Origin: Stenotrophomonas sp.
GTDB taxonomy: Bacteria > Pseudomonadota > Gammaproteobacteria > Xanthomonadales > Xanthomonadaceae
Direction of reading: 5' to 3'
Assembly (NCBI GenBank): GCA_003484865.1
Contig: DMZT01000075.1
Coordinates: forward strand, 1 to 18,864
DNA: 18,864 nt
Made by a program: the position numbers and the translations under genes. The notes beneath the pieces are model-generated. The model did not search any database and had not been told where the DNA came from. It was given only the letters and a program-made list of their open reading frames with translations. How positions within the stretch are numbered: the first letter of the stretch is position 1; each line of letters begins with the position of its first letter. Positions 1 to 10,461 of this stretch are shown here, one piece after another.

Positions 1-2
1 CC

Positions 3-677
3 GCCGAGGCCCAGGCGATCGCCGAGGAGGACCTGGCCGCCAACCGTCACATGGGCGCGCTGGGCGCTGGCTTGATCGAGGCGGGCAGCGGCGTGCTGAC
101 CCATTGCAACACCGGCTCGCTGGCCACCGCCGGGTTCGGCACCGCGCTGGGCGTGATCCGCGCCGGCATGGCCCAGCACCGCATCGCCAAGGTCTTCGCC
201 GGGGAAACCCGGCCGTGGCTGCAGGGCGCGCGCCTGACCGTCTGGGAGCTGCAGCAGGATGGCATCGATGCCACCCTGATCGCCGATTCGGCGGCCTCGC
301 ACCTGATGAAGACCGGCGCGGTGCAGTGGGTGATCGTTGGCGCCGACCGCATCTGCGCCAACGGCGACACCGCCAACAAGATCGGCACCTACCAGCTGGC
401 CATCGCCGCCCGCCACCACGGCGTGAAGTTCATGGTGGTGGCGCCGTCCTCCACGGTGGATATGGACACCGCCGACGGCGAGCAGATCGAGATCGAGCAG
501 CGTGACCCGGGCGAGCTGTACGGCGTGGGCGGCACCCGCACCGTGGCCGAGGGCATCGCCGCCTGGAACCCGGTGTTCGATGTCACCCCGGGTAGCCTGA
601 TCGGTGCCATCGTGACCGAGCGTGGGGTGATCCTGAACCCGACCACGGCGAACATGCAGGCCGCGTTCGGGGGGTAA
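3..677 (+). CDS. mtnA: S-methyl-5-thioribose-1-phosphate isomerase, 3' part
   Basis: Cytoplasmic aldose-ketose isomerase of the methionine salvage pathway, converting 5-methylthioribose-1-phosphate to 5-methylthioribulose-1-phosphate. The frame is open from the first bases of the window, so the 5' end (roughly 130 residues for a family of about 350) lies outside; 224 residues are visible. The two catalytic residues of the MtnA/eIF2B-like family can be seen: Cys in LTHCNTG (codon 105-107) and Asp in VGADRI (codon 345-347). Other family blocks are [22 protein letters not shown] and the C-terminal [11 protein letters not shown]. It ends at a TAA, 212 bases before gyrA on the same strand. No convincing terminator lies in that gap, so some read-through into gyrA is possible. 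Identification is firm; only the start is missing. Confidence 0.95.
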   Translation, partial: AEAQAIAEEDLAANRHMGALGAGLIEAGSGVLTHCNTGSLATAGFGTALGVIRAGMAQHRIAKVFAGETRPWLQGARLTVWELQQDGIDATLIADSAASHLMKTGAVQWVIVGADRICANGDTANKIGTYQLAIAARHHGVKFMVVAPSSTVDMDTADGEQIEIEQRDPGELYGVGGTRTVAEGIAAWNPVFDVTPGSLIGAIVTERGVILNPTTANMQAAFGG

Positions 678-796
678 TGGGCGGGCGTGGGTCGGCAGGG
701 CTCCGGCCCGGGCGCCCGTCGGCCGGCAACGCTCCCGTAAGTTCCTGATTCTTGCCGGTAAAACCCCCGTAAAAGCGGGCGGGAAATGGCCTGCTG

Positions 797-805
797 TGGT
801 AGAAT
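797..805 (+). promoter_or_regulatory. Probable extended -10 promoter of gyrA
   Basis: The bases TGG followed by TAGAAT form an extended -10 element (TGN plus a hexamer matching TATAAT at 5 of 6 positions), about 85 bases upstream of the gyrA start. No good -35 hexamer lies 16-18 bases upstream, as expected for extended -10 promoters. The remainder of the 678-889 gap contains only the hairpin listed separately. The promoter call is an inference from sequence alone. Confidence 0.5.
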
Positions 806-832
806 CCAACGGTTAATCGAGATTCCGGCGCA

Positions 833-851
833 ACCGCCCCGAAAGGGCGGT
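833..851 (+). other. Hairpin in the gyrA 5' leader
   Basis: ACCGCCC (833-839) can pair with GGGCGGT (845-851) around a five-base loop, giving a seven-base-pair GC-rich stem about 38 bases before the gyrA start codon. No T tract follows (the next bases are CGTGAC), so it does not look like an intrinsic terminator. It could stabilise or tune the leader transcript. The structure is seen; any function is a guess. Confidence 0.45.
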
Positions 852-889
852 CGTGACGGACTGGACCGCTACCAGACAACGGAACCCGA

Positions 890-3589
<2,700 letters not shown>

Positions 3590-3614
3590 GCCTGCCAGTG
3601 GGAGTCACACGGAG

Positions 3615-3639
3615 AACGCCGGCTTACGCCGGCGTTTTT
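3615..3639 (+). terminator. Intrinsic terminator of gyrA
   Basis: AACGCCGGC (3615-3623) pairs with GCCGGCGTT (3628-3636) around a TTAC loop, a nine-base-pair stem that runs into a run of five T residues (3635-3639). It lies 25 bases after the gyrA stop codon, is a textbook rho-independent terminator, and separates gyrA from gcd. Confidence 0.88.
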
Positions 3640-3670
3640 CGTTGGAGGGCAGGGACTTGCCGGGTTTCAT

Positions 3671-3687
3671 CGTCGGCTGTGCCGACG
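3671..3687. repeat. Short-loop palindrome upstream of gcd
   Basis: CGTCGGC (3671-3677) and GCCGACG (3681-3687) form a seven-base-pair stem with a TGT loop in the 201-base gap between gyrA and gcd. There is no T tract. It could be a degenerate REP-type palindrome or a leader hairpin of the gcd transcript. No clear -35/-10 pair for gcd was found in this gap. Confidence 0.35.
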
Positions 3688-3790
3688 TTGGCGACCGCTG
3701 CAAAGAACGCGCAACGTTCACGACCCCGGTGGGATAAGAGCCGCGGGGCCGGCAGCAACGTCGGCGATCTTCGCGCTTCAGGAGAAACCG

Positions 3791-6283
3791 ATGTCCACCA
3801 CGACGCAGACCCGCCACCGCCGCCATTGGCTGGTGGCTGTGCTGGCAATTGTCATTCTGTTGCTGGGCGTTGTATTCACCGCGGGGGGCGCCTGGCTCGC
3901 CAGCCTCGGTGGTTCCTGGTACTACGTGCTGGCCGGTGTCGGCCTGTTGATCTCCGGCGTACAGCTGTGGCGGGGCCGCTATAGCGGCGCACTGTGGTTC
4001 GCGCTGGTGTTCGTCGGCACGTTGTTGTGGACGTGGTGGGAGTCGGGCAGCAATTACTGGCGCTGGGTGCCGCGCCTGGGCCTGATCGTGGCCATCGGCT
4101 TCGTGCTGTCGCTGCTGTTGCCCACGCTGGATCGTCCGGTTTCGCGCAAGGTCTCGCGTGGCATCGCCGGCGTGCTCGCGCTGGTGTTCGTCGCCGCCTT
4201 CACCCTGGCCTTCGTGCCGCACGGCGTCACGGCCGCGCAGGGCGCGTTTCCCGAACCGATGACCAGCACCGGCCTGACCCCGACCGCCGATGCGCCCCTG
4301 CAGCCGGCCGACCGGCCGGTCGATGGCGACTGGGCCGCCTATGGCCGCAACAATGCCGCCACGCGCTTCTCGCCCCTGCAGCAGATCACCCCGGACAACG
4401 TCGGCAAGCTTGAACAGGCCTGGTTGTTCCGCACCGGGGATCTGCCGGAGAAGCGCTGGGGCGCGGAAACGACGCCGCTGAAAGTCGGCGACAGCCTGTA
4501 CCTGTGCACCGCGCGCAACCAGCTGGTCGCGCTCAACGCCGCCGATGGCACCGAGCGCTGGCGCTATGACCCCAAGGTCAAGGACAAGTCCATTCCCTAC
4601 ACCGCGGCCTGCCGTGGCGTCTCCTACTACGAAGTGCCGGCTACCGCGCAGGACACCGCGCTGAACGATGTCGCCGCCGATCTTGCCGTCCCCAGTGGCG
4701 TGCCGGTGCTGACCCAGGTGCCGCGCGGCGCCTGTGCCGCCCGCATCATCGAAGGCACCCTGGATGGTCGACTGATCGCAGTCGATGCCGCGACCGGCAA
4801 GCCGTGCACGGGCTTCGGCAACAACGGCCAGGTCGACATCACCGTCGGCATGGGCGACAGCCCCGCCGGCTATGTCTCCATCACCTCACCGCCGGCGATC
4901 GTGCAGGGCGTGATCGTGACTGGCCACCAGGTGCTGGATGGCCAGCGCCGCGACGCGCCGTCCGGCGTGATCCAGGCCTACGATGCCGTCACCGGCAAGT
5001 TGCGCTGGGCCTGGGACATGGTCCGCCCGGAGCGCAACGGCGCACCGCCGCCGGGTGAGACCTATACCCGCGGCACCCCCAACATGTGGACCACCGCGAC
5101 CGGCGACGACGCACTCGGCCTGGTCTACCTGCCGATGGGCAACTCGGCCGGCGATTACTGGAGTGGTTCGCGCACCGAAAACGAAAACAGGTACGCCACC
5201 TCGCTGGTGGCGATCGACGTCAACACCGGCAAGCCGGCCTGGCACTTCCAGGCGGTGCGCAAGGATGTCTGGGATTACGACATGGGCTCGCAGGCGACCC
5301 TGATCGACTACCCGACCGCCGCCGGCAAGGTCCCGGCGCTGCTGCTGCCCACCAAGCAGGGCGATATGTACATCCTCGACCGCCGCACCGGCAAGCTGCT
5401 GACCCCGGCCGAAGAGCGCAAGGTGCCCACCGGTGGCGTCGAGCCGGAACAGCGTTCGCCGACCCAGCTGTTCTCGCTGTATCACACGCTGCGCAAGCCG
5501 GACCTCACCGAGCGCGACATGTGGGGCATGACCCCGATCGATCAGCTGGTGTGCCGCATCCAGTTCCGTGAAGCCAGCTACGAAGGCTTCTATACCCCGC
5601 CGACCGTGGACCGTCATTCCATCGAATATCCCGGCTACAACGGTGGCTCGGACTGGGGCAGCGTTGCCGTGGATCCGCGCCGCGGCGTGATCGTGGCCAA
5701 CTACAACGACATGCCCAACTACAACCGGCTGGTGCCGCGCGAAAAGGCGGACAAGCTGGGCTGGCTGCCGCGCGAGGACGTCAAAGCGGACAAGGGCGGC
5801 GCGGAAGGCGCGGGGGATCCGCAGGTGGGCACGCCGTATGCCATCGACGTCAACGCCGGCTGGCGCCTGCCGTTCACCAAGCTGCTGTGCAAGCAGCCGC
5901 CGTACGGCGGCATCCGCGCCGTCGACCTGCGCACCGGCAAGACGCTGTGGGACCGCCCGTTCGGTAGTGCGCGCGGCAATGGGCCCTTCGGCATCCGCTC
6001 CGGCCTGCCGATCGAAATCGGTACGCCGAACAATGGGGGCTCGGTAGTGACGGCCAGTGGACTGATCTTCATTGCGGCGGCAACCGATGATCTGCTGCGC
6101 GCGATCGATCTGAAGACCGGCAAGGAACTGTGGCATGCCAAGCTTCCCGCGGGCGGCCAGGCCAACCCGATGATCTATGAGTTTGGCGGACGCCAGTACG
6201 TGGTCATCATGGCCGGCGGCCACCACTTCATGGAAACCCCGGCAGGCGATTACGTGATCGCCTACGCGCTGCCGAAGGGGTGA
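3791..6283 (+). CDS. gcd: Membrane-bound PQQ-dependent glucose-type dehydrogenase
   Basis: Quinoprotein dehydrogenase of the glucose/quinate/shikimate family, oxidising a sugar or polyol in the periplasm (typically glucose to gluconolactone) and passing electrons to ubiquinone. It has 830 residues (E. coli Gcd 796). Five N-terminal membrane helices lie at about residues 12-34, 40-58, 63-80, 91-108 and 121-141, followed by a periplasmic PQQ beta-propeller starting near GDWAAYGRNN. Asp495 (VWDYD) and Lys522 (PTKQGD) have the same 27-residue spacing as E. coli Asp466/Lys493; Asp766 (ATDD) and His811 (AGGHH) match Asp730/His775 in the same way. The start ATG has AGGAG six bases upstream (3780-3784). 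No pqq biosynthesis genes are in the window. The substrate is not proven: the region before CRGVSYY (PYTAA) appears to lack a His that I recall in E. coli Gcd, so quinate or another polyol is an alternative. Confidence 0.93.
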   Translation: MSTTTQTRHRRHWLVAVLAIVILLLGVVFTAGGAWLASLGGSWYYVLAGVGLLISGVQLWRGRYSGALWFALVFVGTLLWTWWESGSNYWRWVPRLGLIVAIGFVLSLLLPTLDRPVSRKVSRGIAGVLALVFVAAFTLAFVPHGVTAAQGAFPEPMTSTGLTPTADAPLQPADRPVDGDWAAYGRNNAATRFSPLQQITPDNVGKLEQAWLFRTGDLPEKRWGAETTPLKVGDSLYLCTARNQLVALNAADGTERWRYDPKVKDKSIPYTAACRGVSYYEVPATAQDTALNDVAADLAVPSGVPVLTQVPRGACAARIIEGTLDGRLIAVDAATGKPCTGFGNNGQVDITVGMGDSPAGYVSITSPPAIVQGVIVTGHQVLDGQRRDAPSGVIQAYDAVTGKLRWAWDMVRPERNGAPPPGETYTRGTPNMWTTATGDDALGLVYLPMGNSAGDYWSGSRTENENRYATSLVAIDVNTGKPAWHFQAVRKDVWDYDMGSQATLIDYPTAAGKVPALLLPTKQGDMYILDRRTGKLLTPAEERKVPTGGVEPEQRSPTQLFSLYHTLRKPDLTERDMWGMTPIDQLVCRIQFREASYEGFYTPPTVDRHSIEYPGYNGGSDWGSVAVDPRRGVIVANYNDMPNYNRLVPREKADKLGWLPREDVKADKGGAEGAGDPQVGTPYAIDVNAGWRLPFTKLLCKQPPYGGIRAVDLRTGKTLWDRPFGSARGNGPFGIRSGLPIEIGTPNNGGSVVTASGLIFIAAATDDLLRAIDLKTGKELWHAKLPAGGQANPMIYEFGGRQYVVIMAGGHHFMETPAGDYVIAYALPKG

Positions 6284-6290
6284 GGGGCAG

Positions 6291-6309
6291 GGCCGCGGTT
6301 CGCGCGGCC
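6291..6309 (+). terminator. GC hairpin after gcd, possible terminator
   Basis: GGCCGCG (6291-6297) pairs with CGCGGCC (6303-6309) around GTTCG, starting eight bases after the gcd stop codon. The position suits a transcript end, but no T run follows (CGCAAT), so it is at best a weak or processing-type 3' structure. Confidence 0.4.
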
Positions 6310-6328
6310 CGCAATGCCAGTGACACAG

Positions 6329-6347
6329 CACCGGGCTCTGCCCGGTG
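6329..6347. terminator. Palindrome between convergent genes
   Basis: CACCGGGC (6329-6336) and GCCCGGTG (6340-6347) form an eight-base-pair stem with a TCT loop, lying between gcd (plus strand) and the convergent DUF3037 gene (minus strand, stop at 6367). It reads the same from both sides, so it could end both transcripts. It lacks T tracts and could instead be a REP-like palindrome. Confidence 0.4.
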
Positions 6348-6366
6348 GCTGGTCAGGATCGACGCG

Positions 6367-6759
6367 CTACGCCGGTACCCGCACCATCTTCCGCATCAGA
6401 TGCGCCACCACACCTGACGGATCGGCGGTGCGGCCCACATGCGTACTCGACATCTGCACCACCGAGCTGCGCTTGGCGGTCAGGAAATGGAAGCGTGCGC
6501 GCGCGGGCAACTGCGCGATGGGGCCTGCGTTCGCGTCGCCGCGGCAGATTGCCACGATGGCATCCAGCCACGGCTGCAGGCCTTCGATATCCAGGGCCGG
6601 CGCGAAGGCGCGCAGCCGTTCCAGATCGAGCTCGATCGCCGCTTCCAGGTGCTTGGCGCCCGGGCAGGACACGATCACCCCGACGTTGATGAACTCCTCG
6701 CGCTCGACGCGGGGCACCACGCGGATCACCGCATAGTCATACGTGTGCAGTGTGGGCAC
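6367..6759 (-). CDS. DUF3037 family protein
   Basis: A 130-residue soluble protein of unknown function. Its opening YDYAVIRVVPRVEREEFINV and the following GVIVSCP are the hallmark of DUF3037. The start is a GTG preceded by AGGAGG with a six-base gap; the frame stays open further upstream, but that part is the overlapping kinase gene in another frame and has no family similarity. The gene begins inside the 3' end of the HipA-like kinase gene (23-base overlap), so the two are almost certainly co-transcribed and translationally coupled. DUF3037 genes are known to neighbour HipA-like kinases, which makes it a likely partner, substrate or regulator of the kinase. There is no signal peptide, membrane segment or recognisable DNA-binding motif. 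It ends in TAG, convergent with gcd. Confidence 0.88.
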   Translation of the reverse strand: MPTLHTYDYAVIRVVPRVEREEFINVGVIVSCPGAKHLEAAIELDLERLRAFAPALDIEGLQPWLDAIVAICRGDANAGPIAQLPARARFHFLTAKRSSVVQMSSTHVGRTADPSGVVAHLMRKMVRVPA

Positions 6760-7513
6760 GGACGGCCTCCTGGACAAAGGCGGCGCGGACGCGAAGACGG
6801 TGTTGCAGGTAATCGATGTACGCCTGGCGGTAGGCGGTCGGGCTGTCGAAGGCGGGTTCGTCCACCAGCCAGCTGTCCGGCACCAGGCCGACGATGCGCT
6901 CGATCTCCGCATCGGGCAGCATCACCGCGAGACCGGCATCGACCTCGGCAATCTGCGTGGCGACGGGCAGCAGTACATGATCGCGGATCAGCACGAAGGG
7001 CTTCTTGCAGGCCTCGCCGGCACTGGCCCAATCGTGATGGAAGTACATCGCTGCACCATGGTCGATCAGGTACAGCTTGCGATGCCACACCATCAGGTTG
7101 GGATTGCGGGCGGTGCGGTCCACGTTGCTGGTGAACGCATCGAACCACACGATCTTCGAGGCCAGCTCGGCGTCGGGTTGCATCGCGGCCGGGTCGTAGT
7201 TGATCGCGCCGGGCAGGTAATCACTGCCCAGGTTCAGGCCTTCGCTGGCGCGGATCAGGTCCTGGATCTCCGGGTCCGGCTCGGTCCGCGCGAACTCGCG
7301 GTCCAGTTCGACGAACAGGATCTCCGGAATCGGCAGGCCGAGCGTCCGGGCGATTTCACCTGCGATCAGTTCGGCGATCAGGGCCTTGGGCCCTTGGCCG
7401 GCGCCGCGGAATTTGAGCACCACCATGCCGTCGTCGTCGGTCTCGACCACGGCGGGCAGGGAGCCGCCTTCGCGCAGCGGGGTGACATATCGGAGGGCGT
7501 GCACGGTCCGCAC
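6737..7513 (-). CDS. HipA-like kinase (HipA_2 type)
   Basis: A 258-residue, stand-alone kinase-fold protein related to the HipA/PI3-4 kinase group but about half the length of HipA. The N-terminal part carries the nucleotide-binding Lys in VVLKFRG (about Lys34) and an Ala/Leu-rich helix with conserved Glu. The catalytic stretch is FDAFTSNVDRTARNPNL (Asp125, Asp132, Asn137), followed by LYLIDHG (Asp151), the counterpart of the metal-binding DFG-type Asp. The chosen start is a GTG giving MRTVHALRYVTPLREGG, with only a weak ribosome binding site; a second GTG lies three codons later. It overlaps the downstream DUF3037 gene. There is no HipB-like HTH antitoxin next to it, so it should not be read as a classical hipBA toxin. 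The target is unknown. The frame stays open upstream opposite the peptidase gene, which is a codon-bias artefact. Confidence 0.85.
   Translation of the reverse strand: MRTVHALRYVTPLREGGSLPAVVETDDDGMVVLKFRGAGQGPKALIAELIAGEIARTLGLPIPEILFVELDREFARTEPDPEIQDLIRASEGLNLGSDYLPGAINYDPAAMQPDAELASKIVWFDAFTSNVDRTARNPNLMVWHRKLYLIDHGAAMYFHHDWASAGEACKKPFVLIRDHVLLPVATQIAEVDAGLAVMLPDAEIERIVGLVPDSWLVDEPAFDSPTAYRQAYIDYLQHRLRVRAAFVQEAVRAHTAHV
6766..6771 (-). promoter_or_regulatory. Ribosome binding site of the DUF3037 gene
   Basis: On the minus strand this reads AGGAGG, a perfect Shine-Dalgarno sequence six bases from the GTG at 6759. It lies inside the coding sequence of the upstream kinase gene and is what fixes the DUF3037 start. 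Confidence 0.8.
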
Positions 7514-7654
7514 GGCAGGGCACCTGGAAGCAGTTGAACGACAAGGGTACCGCACCGCGATACCGGTCTCGATGGCCGCCTGCGGCAGGCTTTGCCGGAT
7601 CAGGTGAAAAGCCGCCGGCCATTTCTTCTGGCCCATCTTCGGGAAGGACGGCAG

Positions 7655-7663
7655 TGCTAGATT
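7655..7663 (+). promoter_or_regulatory. Probable extended -10 promoter of the S9 peptidase gene
   Basis: TGC followed by TAGATT forms an extended -10 element about 60 bases upstream of the peptidase start, again without a good -35 hexamer. It lies in the 210-base gap between the divergent kinase and peptidase genes; I see no clear promoter for the kinase on the other strand. Confidence 0.4.
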
Positions 7664-7723
7664 CGAGACGTGCCGACCGACGACCCTGCCGTGCCGGCTC
7701 CCACCATATCCAAGGGGACACGC

Positions 7724-10195
7724 ATGCTTGCTCGTACGTTCTGGTCCACGGCGTTCACCGTGACAGCCTTCGCCACGCTGGGCACGATGCCCGCCCATGC
7801 CAGTGGCTACGCCACACCACCGGAGAGCCTGCTCAAGGTGCTCAAGGCACCGCCGCCGCCGACCCCCAGTGTCGATCCGACCGGCCAGCGCCTGCTGCTG
7901 ACCACCACGCAGACCTATCCTTCGATCACCCGCGTTGCCCAGCCGTACCTGAAGCTGGCCGGTGTGCGCCTGGAGCCGAAAAACCGCAGTCGCCACGACA
8001 CCCCGGGTGGCTACGGCATACCACCGTGCGTGGGCGACTTCACCGTGGTGGAGACCGCCACCGGCCGCTCCACCAAGGTGGCGCTGCCCAACGGGTGCGC
8101 CGGCATGGCGCAATGGTCGGCCGATGGCCAGCGCTTTGCGTTCCAGAACGTGGCCGATGACAGCGTGCAGCTGTGGGTTGGCGATGCGGCCACCGGCCAG
8201 GTCCGCCAGGTGCCGAACGTGGCGCTCAACCCGATCTTCGGCAGCACCGTGCAGTGGCTCGGTGGCAGCCAGCAGTTGCTGGTCAAGCTGGTTCCCGCCA
8301 GGCAGGGCCCGGCACCGTCGGCGGACGGTGCGATCGGCCCGGACATCCAGGAGTCGCTGGGGACTGCCGGTGAGAGCAGCACCTATGAGGCCCGCGATAC
8401 GCTGACCAGTGCCTACGATGAAGCGCTGTTCGCCTATTACGGCCAATCGCAGCTGGCGGTGGTGGATACCGCCTCCAACACGGTGCGTACCGTCAGTGCC
8501 CCGGCGCTGTTGGACAGCATCGGGGCCGCGCCGGATGGCGTGCACGTACTCACCAGGACGCTCAAGGCGCCGTTCTCGCATGCGGTGACCTACCAGCGTT
8601 TCGCCAATGACGTGGCGGTGCTGGATATCGCCAGCGGCCGCAGCACGCCGATCGCCAGCCTGCCGCTGGCCGACCGCGTCCCGGTTCACGGCGTACCGGA
8701 AGGCCCGCGCGATTTCGATTGGCGCGCGACCGATCCGGCCACGCTGGTGTATGCCGAAGCCTTGGACAAGGGCGATTGGAAAGTCACCGTGCCGCAGCGT
8801 GACCGGGTGCTGATGCTCAAGGCGCCGTTTACTGCCAAACCGACCGAGATCGCCCGTACCACGCAGCGTTTCGAAGGCCTGGCGTGGACCGCGCAGCCGG
8901 ACGTCGCTTTCCTGGACGAGAACGACGAGAACCGCCACTGGCGCCAGACCCGCATCGTCAACGTGGACAACCCGAAGCAGGAAGGTCGCCTGCTGTGGGA
9001 TCTCTCCAGTGATGAGCTGTACGAGGACCCGGGCAATTTCGTGTACCAGCGCCTGCCCACCGGCGCCTACGTGGTGCGCCAGGAAGGCAATAGCGTGTTC
9101 CTGCGCGGGCAGGGCGCTTCGCCGCAGGGGGATCGTCCCTTTCTGGATGCCCTCAACCTCGACAGCCTGAAAACCGAGCGCCTGTTCCGCAGCGATGCCG
9201 ATGCCTATGAGCAGTTCATCGGCTTCAGCGCCCTCCCGGGCCACCTGATCACGTGGCACCAATCGGTGACCGATGCGCCGAATGCGTTCGTGCGCCTGCT
9301 GGGCGAGCGGGTCGCCGTCGCCACGCCGGGCGAAGCGCAGTTCGTGTCCAAAGCGGACGCACTGACCCACCTGGTGGATCCAACCCCGGAAGTGCGCCAG
9401 ATCAAGAAGCGCCTGGTCACCTACAAGCGCGCCGACGGCGTGGACCTGTCGTTCACCCTGTACACCCCGCCGGGTTACAAGGAAGGCCAGCGCGTCCCGG
9501 CGATTTTGTACGCGTACCCGGCTGACTTCGCCAACGCCGCGCAGGCAGGACAGGTGTCTGGTTCGCAGCAGACGTTCACCCGCCTGGCGCCGTACCGGCT
9601 GATGCTGCTGGCCGGCTACGCGATCATCGACAACGCCTCGTTCCCGATCGTCGGCGACCCGAAAACCGCCTACAACACGTATCTGGAACAGCTTGAGGCC
9701 GATGCCAAGGCTGCGGTGGACAAGGCGGTGGACCTGGGCGTGGTCGACCGCAACCGGATCGGTGTCACCGGTCACAGCCATGGTGGCCTGATGACCGCCA
9801 ACCTGATCGCGCATACCGACCTGTTCAAGGCCGGCGTCGCCACCAGCGGCTCGTACAACAAGACGTTCACCCCGTTCGGTTTCCAGAACGAACGCCGTTC
9901 GGTCTGGCAGGCGCAGGACGTGTACCTGAAGGCCTCGCCGTTCTTCTATGCCGACAAGATCAAGCTGCCGCTGCTGCTGGTCCACGGCGAGGATGACGCC
10001 AACCCGGGCACCGAGCCGTTCCAGTCGCGCAAGCTGTTCCAGGCGATCCGCGGCAACGGGGGCACCACCCGCCTGGTGATGCTGCCGCACGAACCGCACT
10101 GGTACACCGCGCTGGAATCCAATGAGCAGCTGGTGTCGGAAATGCTGACCTGGTTCGATACCTACGTGAAGAATGCGCCGCCGGCCAAGCACTGA
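7724..10195 (+). CDS. Secreted S9 family serine peptidase, glutamyl endopeptidase-like (S9D)
   Basis: An 823-residue prolyl-oligopeptidase-fold peptidase exported to the periplasm or beyond. The start ATG has AAGGGGA five bases upstream and begins a signal peptide (MLARTFWSTAF to a likely AHA cleavage site near residue 26); an ATG 18 codons earlier would bury it. The middle is a beta-propeller-like region, and the C-terminal alpha/beta-hydrolase domain holds the triad: Ser685 in GHSHGG, Asp758 in HGEDDANPG and His792 in PHEPHWY. The blocks TPFGFQNERR, HGEDDANPG and LPHEPHWY resemble the plant chloroplast glutamyl endopeptidase group (MEROPS S9D) more than prolyl oligopeptidase or DPP-IV. Cleavage after Glu is inferred from that similarity. 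It is divergent from the kinase operon and followed by its own terminator, so probably monocistronic. Confidence 0.9.
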   Translation: MLARTFWSTAFTVTAFATLGTMPAHASGYATPPESLLKVLKAPPPPTPSVDPTGQRLLLTTTQTYPSITRVAQPYLKLAGVRLEPKNRSRHDTPGGYGIPPCVGDFTVVETATGRSTKVALPNGCAGMAQWSADGQRFAFQNVADDSVQLWVGDAATGQVRQVPNVALNPIFGSTVQWLGGSQQLLVKLVPARQGPAPSADGAIGPDIQESLGTAGESSTYEARDTLTSAYDEALFAYYGQSQLAVVDTASNTVRTVSAPALLDSIGAAPDGVHVLTRTLKAPFSHAVTYQRFANDVAVLDIASGRSTPIASLPLADRVPVHGVPEGPRDFDWRATDPATLVYAEALDKGDWKVTVPQRDRVLMLKAPFTAKPTEIARTTQRFEGLAWTAQPDVAFLDENDENRHWRQTRIVNVDNPKQEGRLLWDLSSDELYEDPGNFVYQRLPTGAYVVRQEGNSVFLRGQGASPQGDRPFLDALNLDSLKTERLFRSDADAYEQFIGFSALPGHLITWHQSVTDAPNAFVRLLGERVAVATPGEAQFVSKADALTHLVDPTPEVRQIKKRLVTYKRADGVDLSFTLYTPPGYKEGQRVPAILYAYPADFANAAQAGQVSGSQQTFTRLAPYRLMLLAGYAIIDNASFPIVGDPKTAYNTYLEQLEADAKAAVDKAVDLGVVDRNRIGVTGHSHGGLMTANLIAHTDLFKAGVATSGSYNKTFTPFGFQNERRSVWQAQDVYLKASPFFYADKIKLPLLLVHGEDDANPGTEPFQSRKLFQAIRGNGGTTRLVMLPHEPHWYTALESNEQLVSEMLTWFDTYVKNAPPAKH

Positions 10196-10248
10196 GGTGA
10201 GGCATCGGTAGCGCCGTTCATCAGTCAGCTGCGCTTCGCATCAGACCC

Positions 10249-10276
10249 ACGGCCGCCCTCGATGGGCGGCCGTTCT
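10249..10276 (+). terminator. Terminator after the S9 peptidase gene
   Basis: ACGGCCGCCC (10249-10258) pairs with GGGCGGCCGT (10264-10273) around TCGAT, a ten-base-pair stem followed by TTCTG. The T run is short but the stem is strong and sits 53 bases after the stop codon. The rest of the 10196-10461 gap shows no convincing promoter for the next gene beyond a weak TACACT at 10300-10305. Confidence 0.7.
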
Positions 10277-10461
10277 GCGTTCCGGGCGGGTGATGGAATT
10301 ACACTCGGGGCAGACCACAAGGACGCAGGCATGGATATCCAGTCGTGGGGAACGGCGGGCAGCGGTGTCGTCGGCGCCGTCACCGCACCACGATCCGGGC
10401 TGCCAACGCCCTGTTCTTCGTGGGATTACCAGGGGGCGTGGACCGGGGAATGAGGGATCGA

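Noticed and set aside
678-760. Possible terminator after mtnA in the GC-rich stretch
   Set aside because: Several partial GC palindromes overlap, but no stable stem with a T run could be drawn.
4886-6331. A 481-codon minus-strand frame opposite gcd
   Set aside because: It lies entirely against a gene with conserved catalytic residues and shows only biased composition.
6737-7513. Classical hipBA toxin-antitoxin locus
   Set aside because: No HipB-type HTH gene is adjacent, and the kinase is far shorter than HipA; the neighbour is DUF3037.
7514-10192. The kinase frame stays open for about 2.7 kb upstream, opposite the S9 peptidase, suggesting a 1151-residue protein
   Set aside because: The kinase family similarity begins at the GTG near 7513; the upstream part is the antisense shadow of the peptidase gene with repetitive biased composition.
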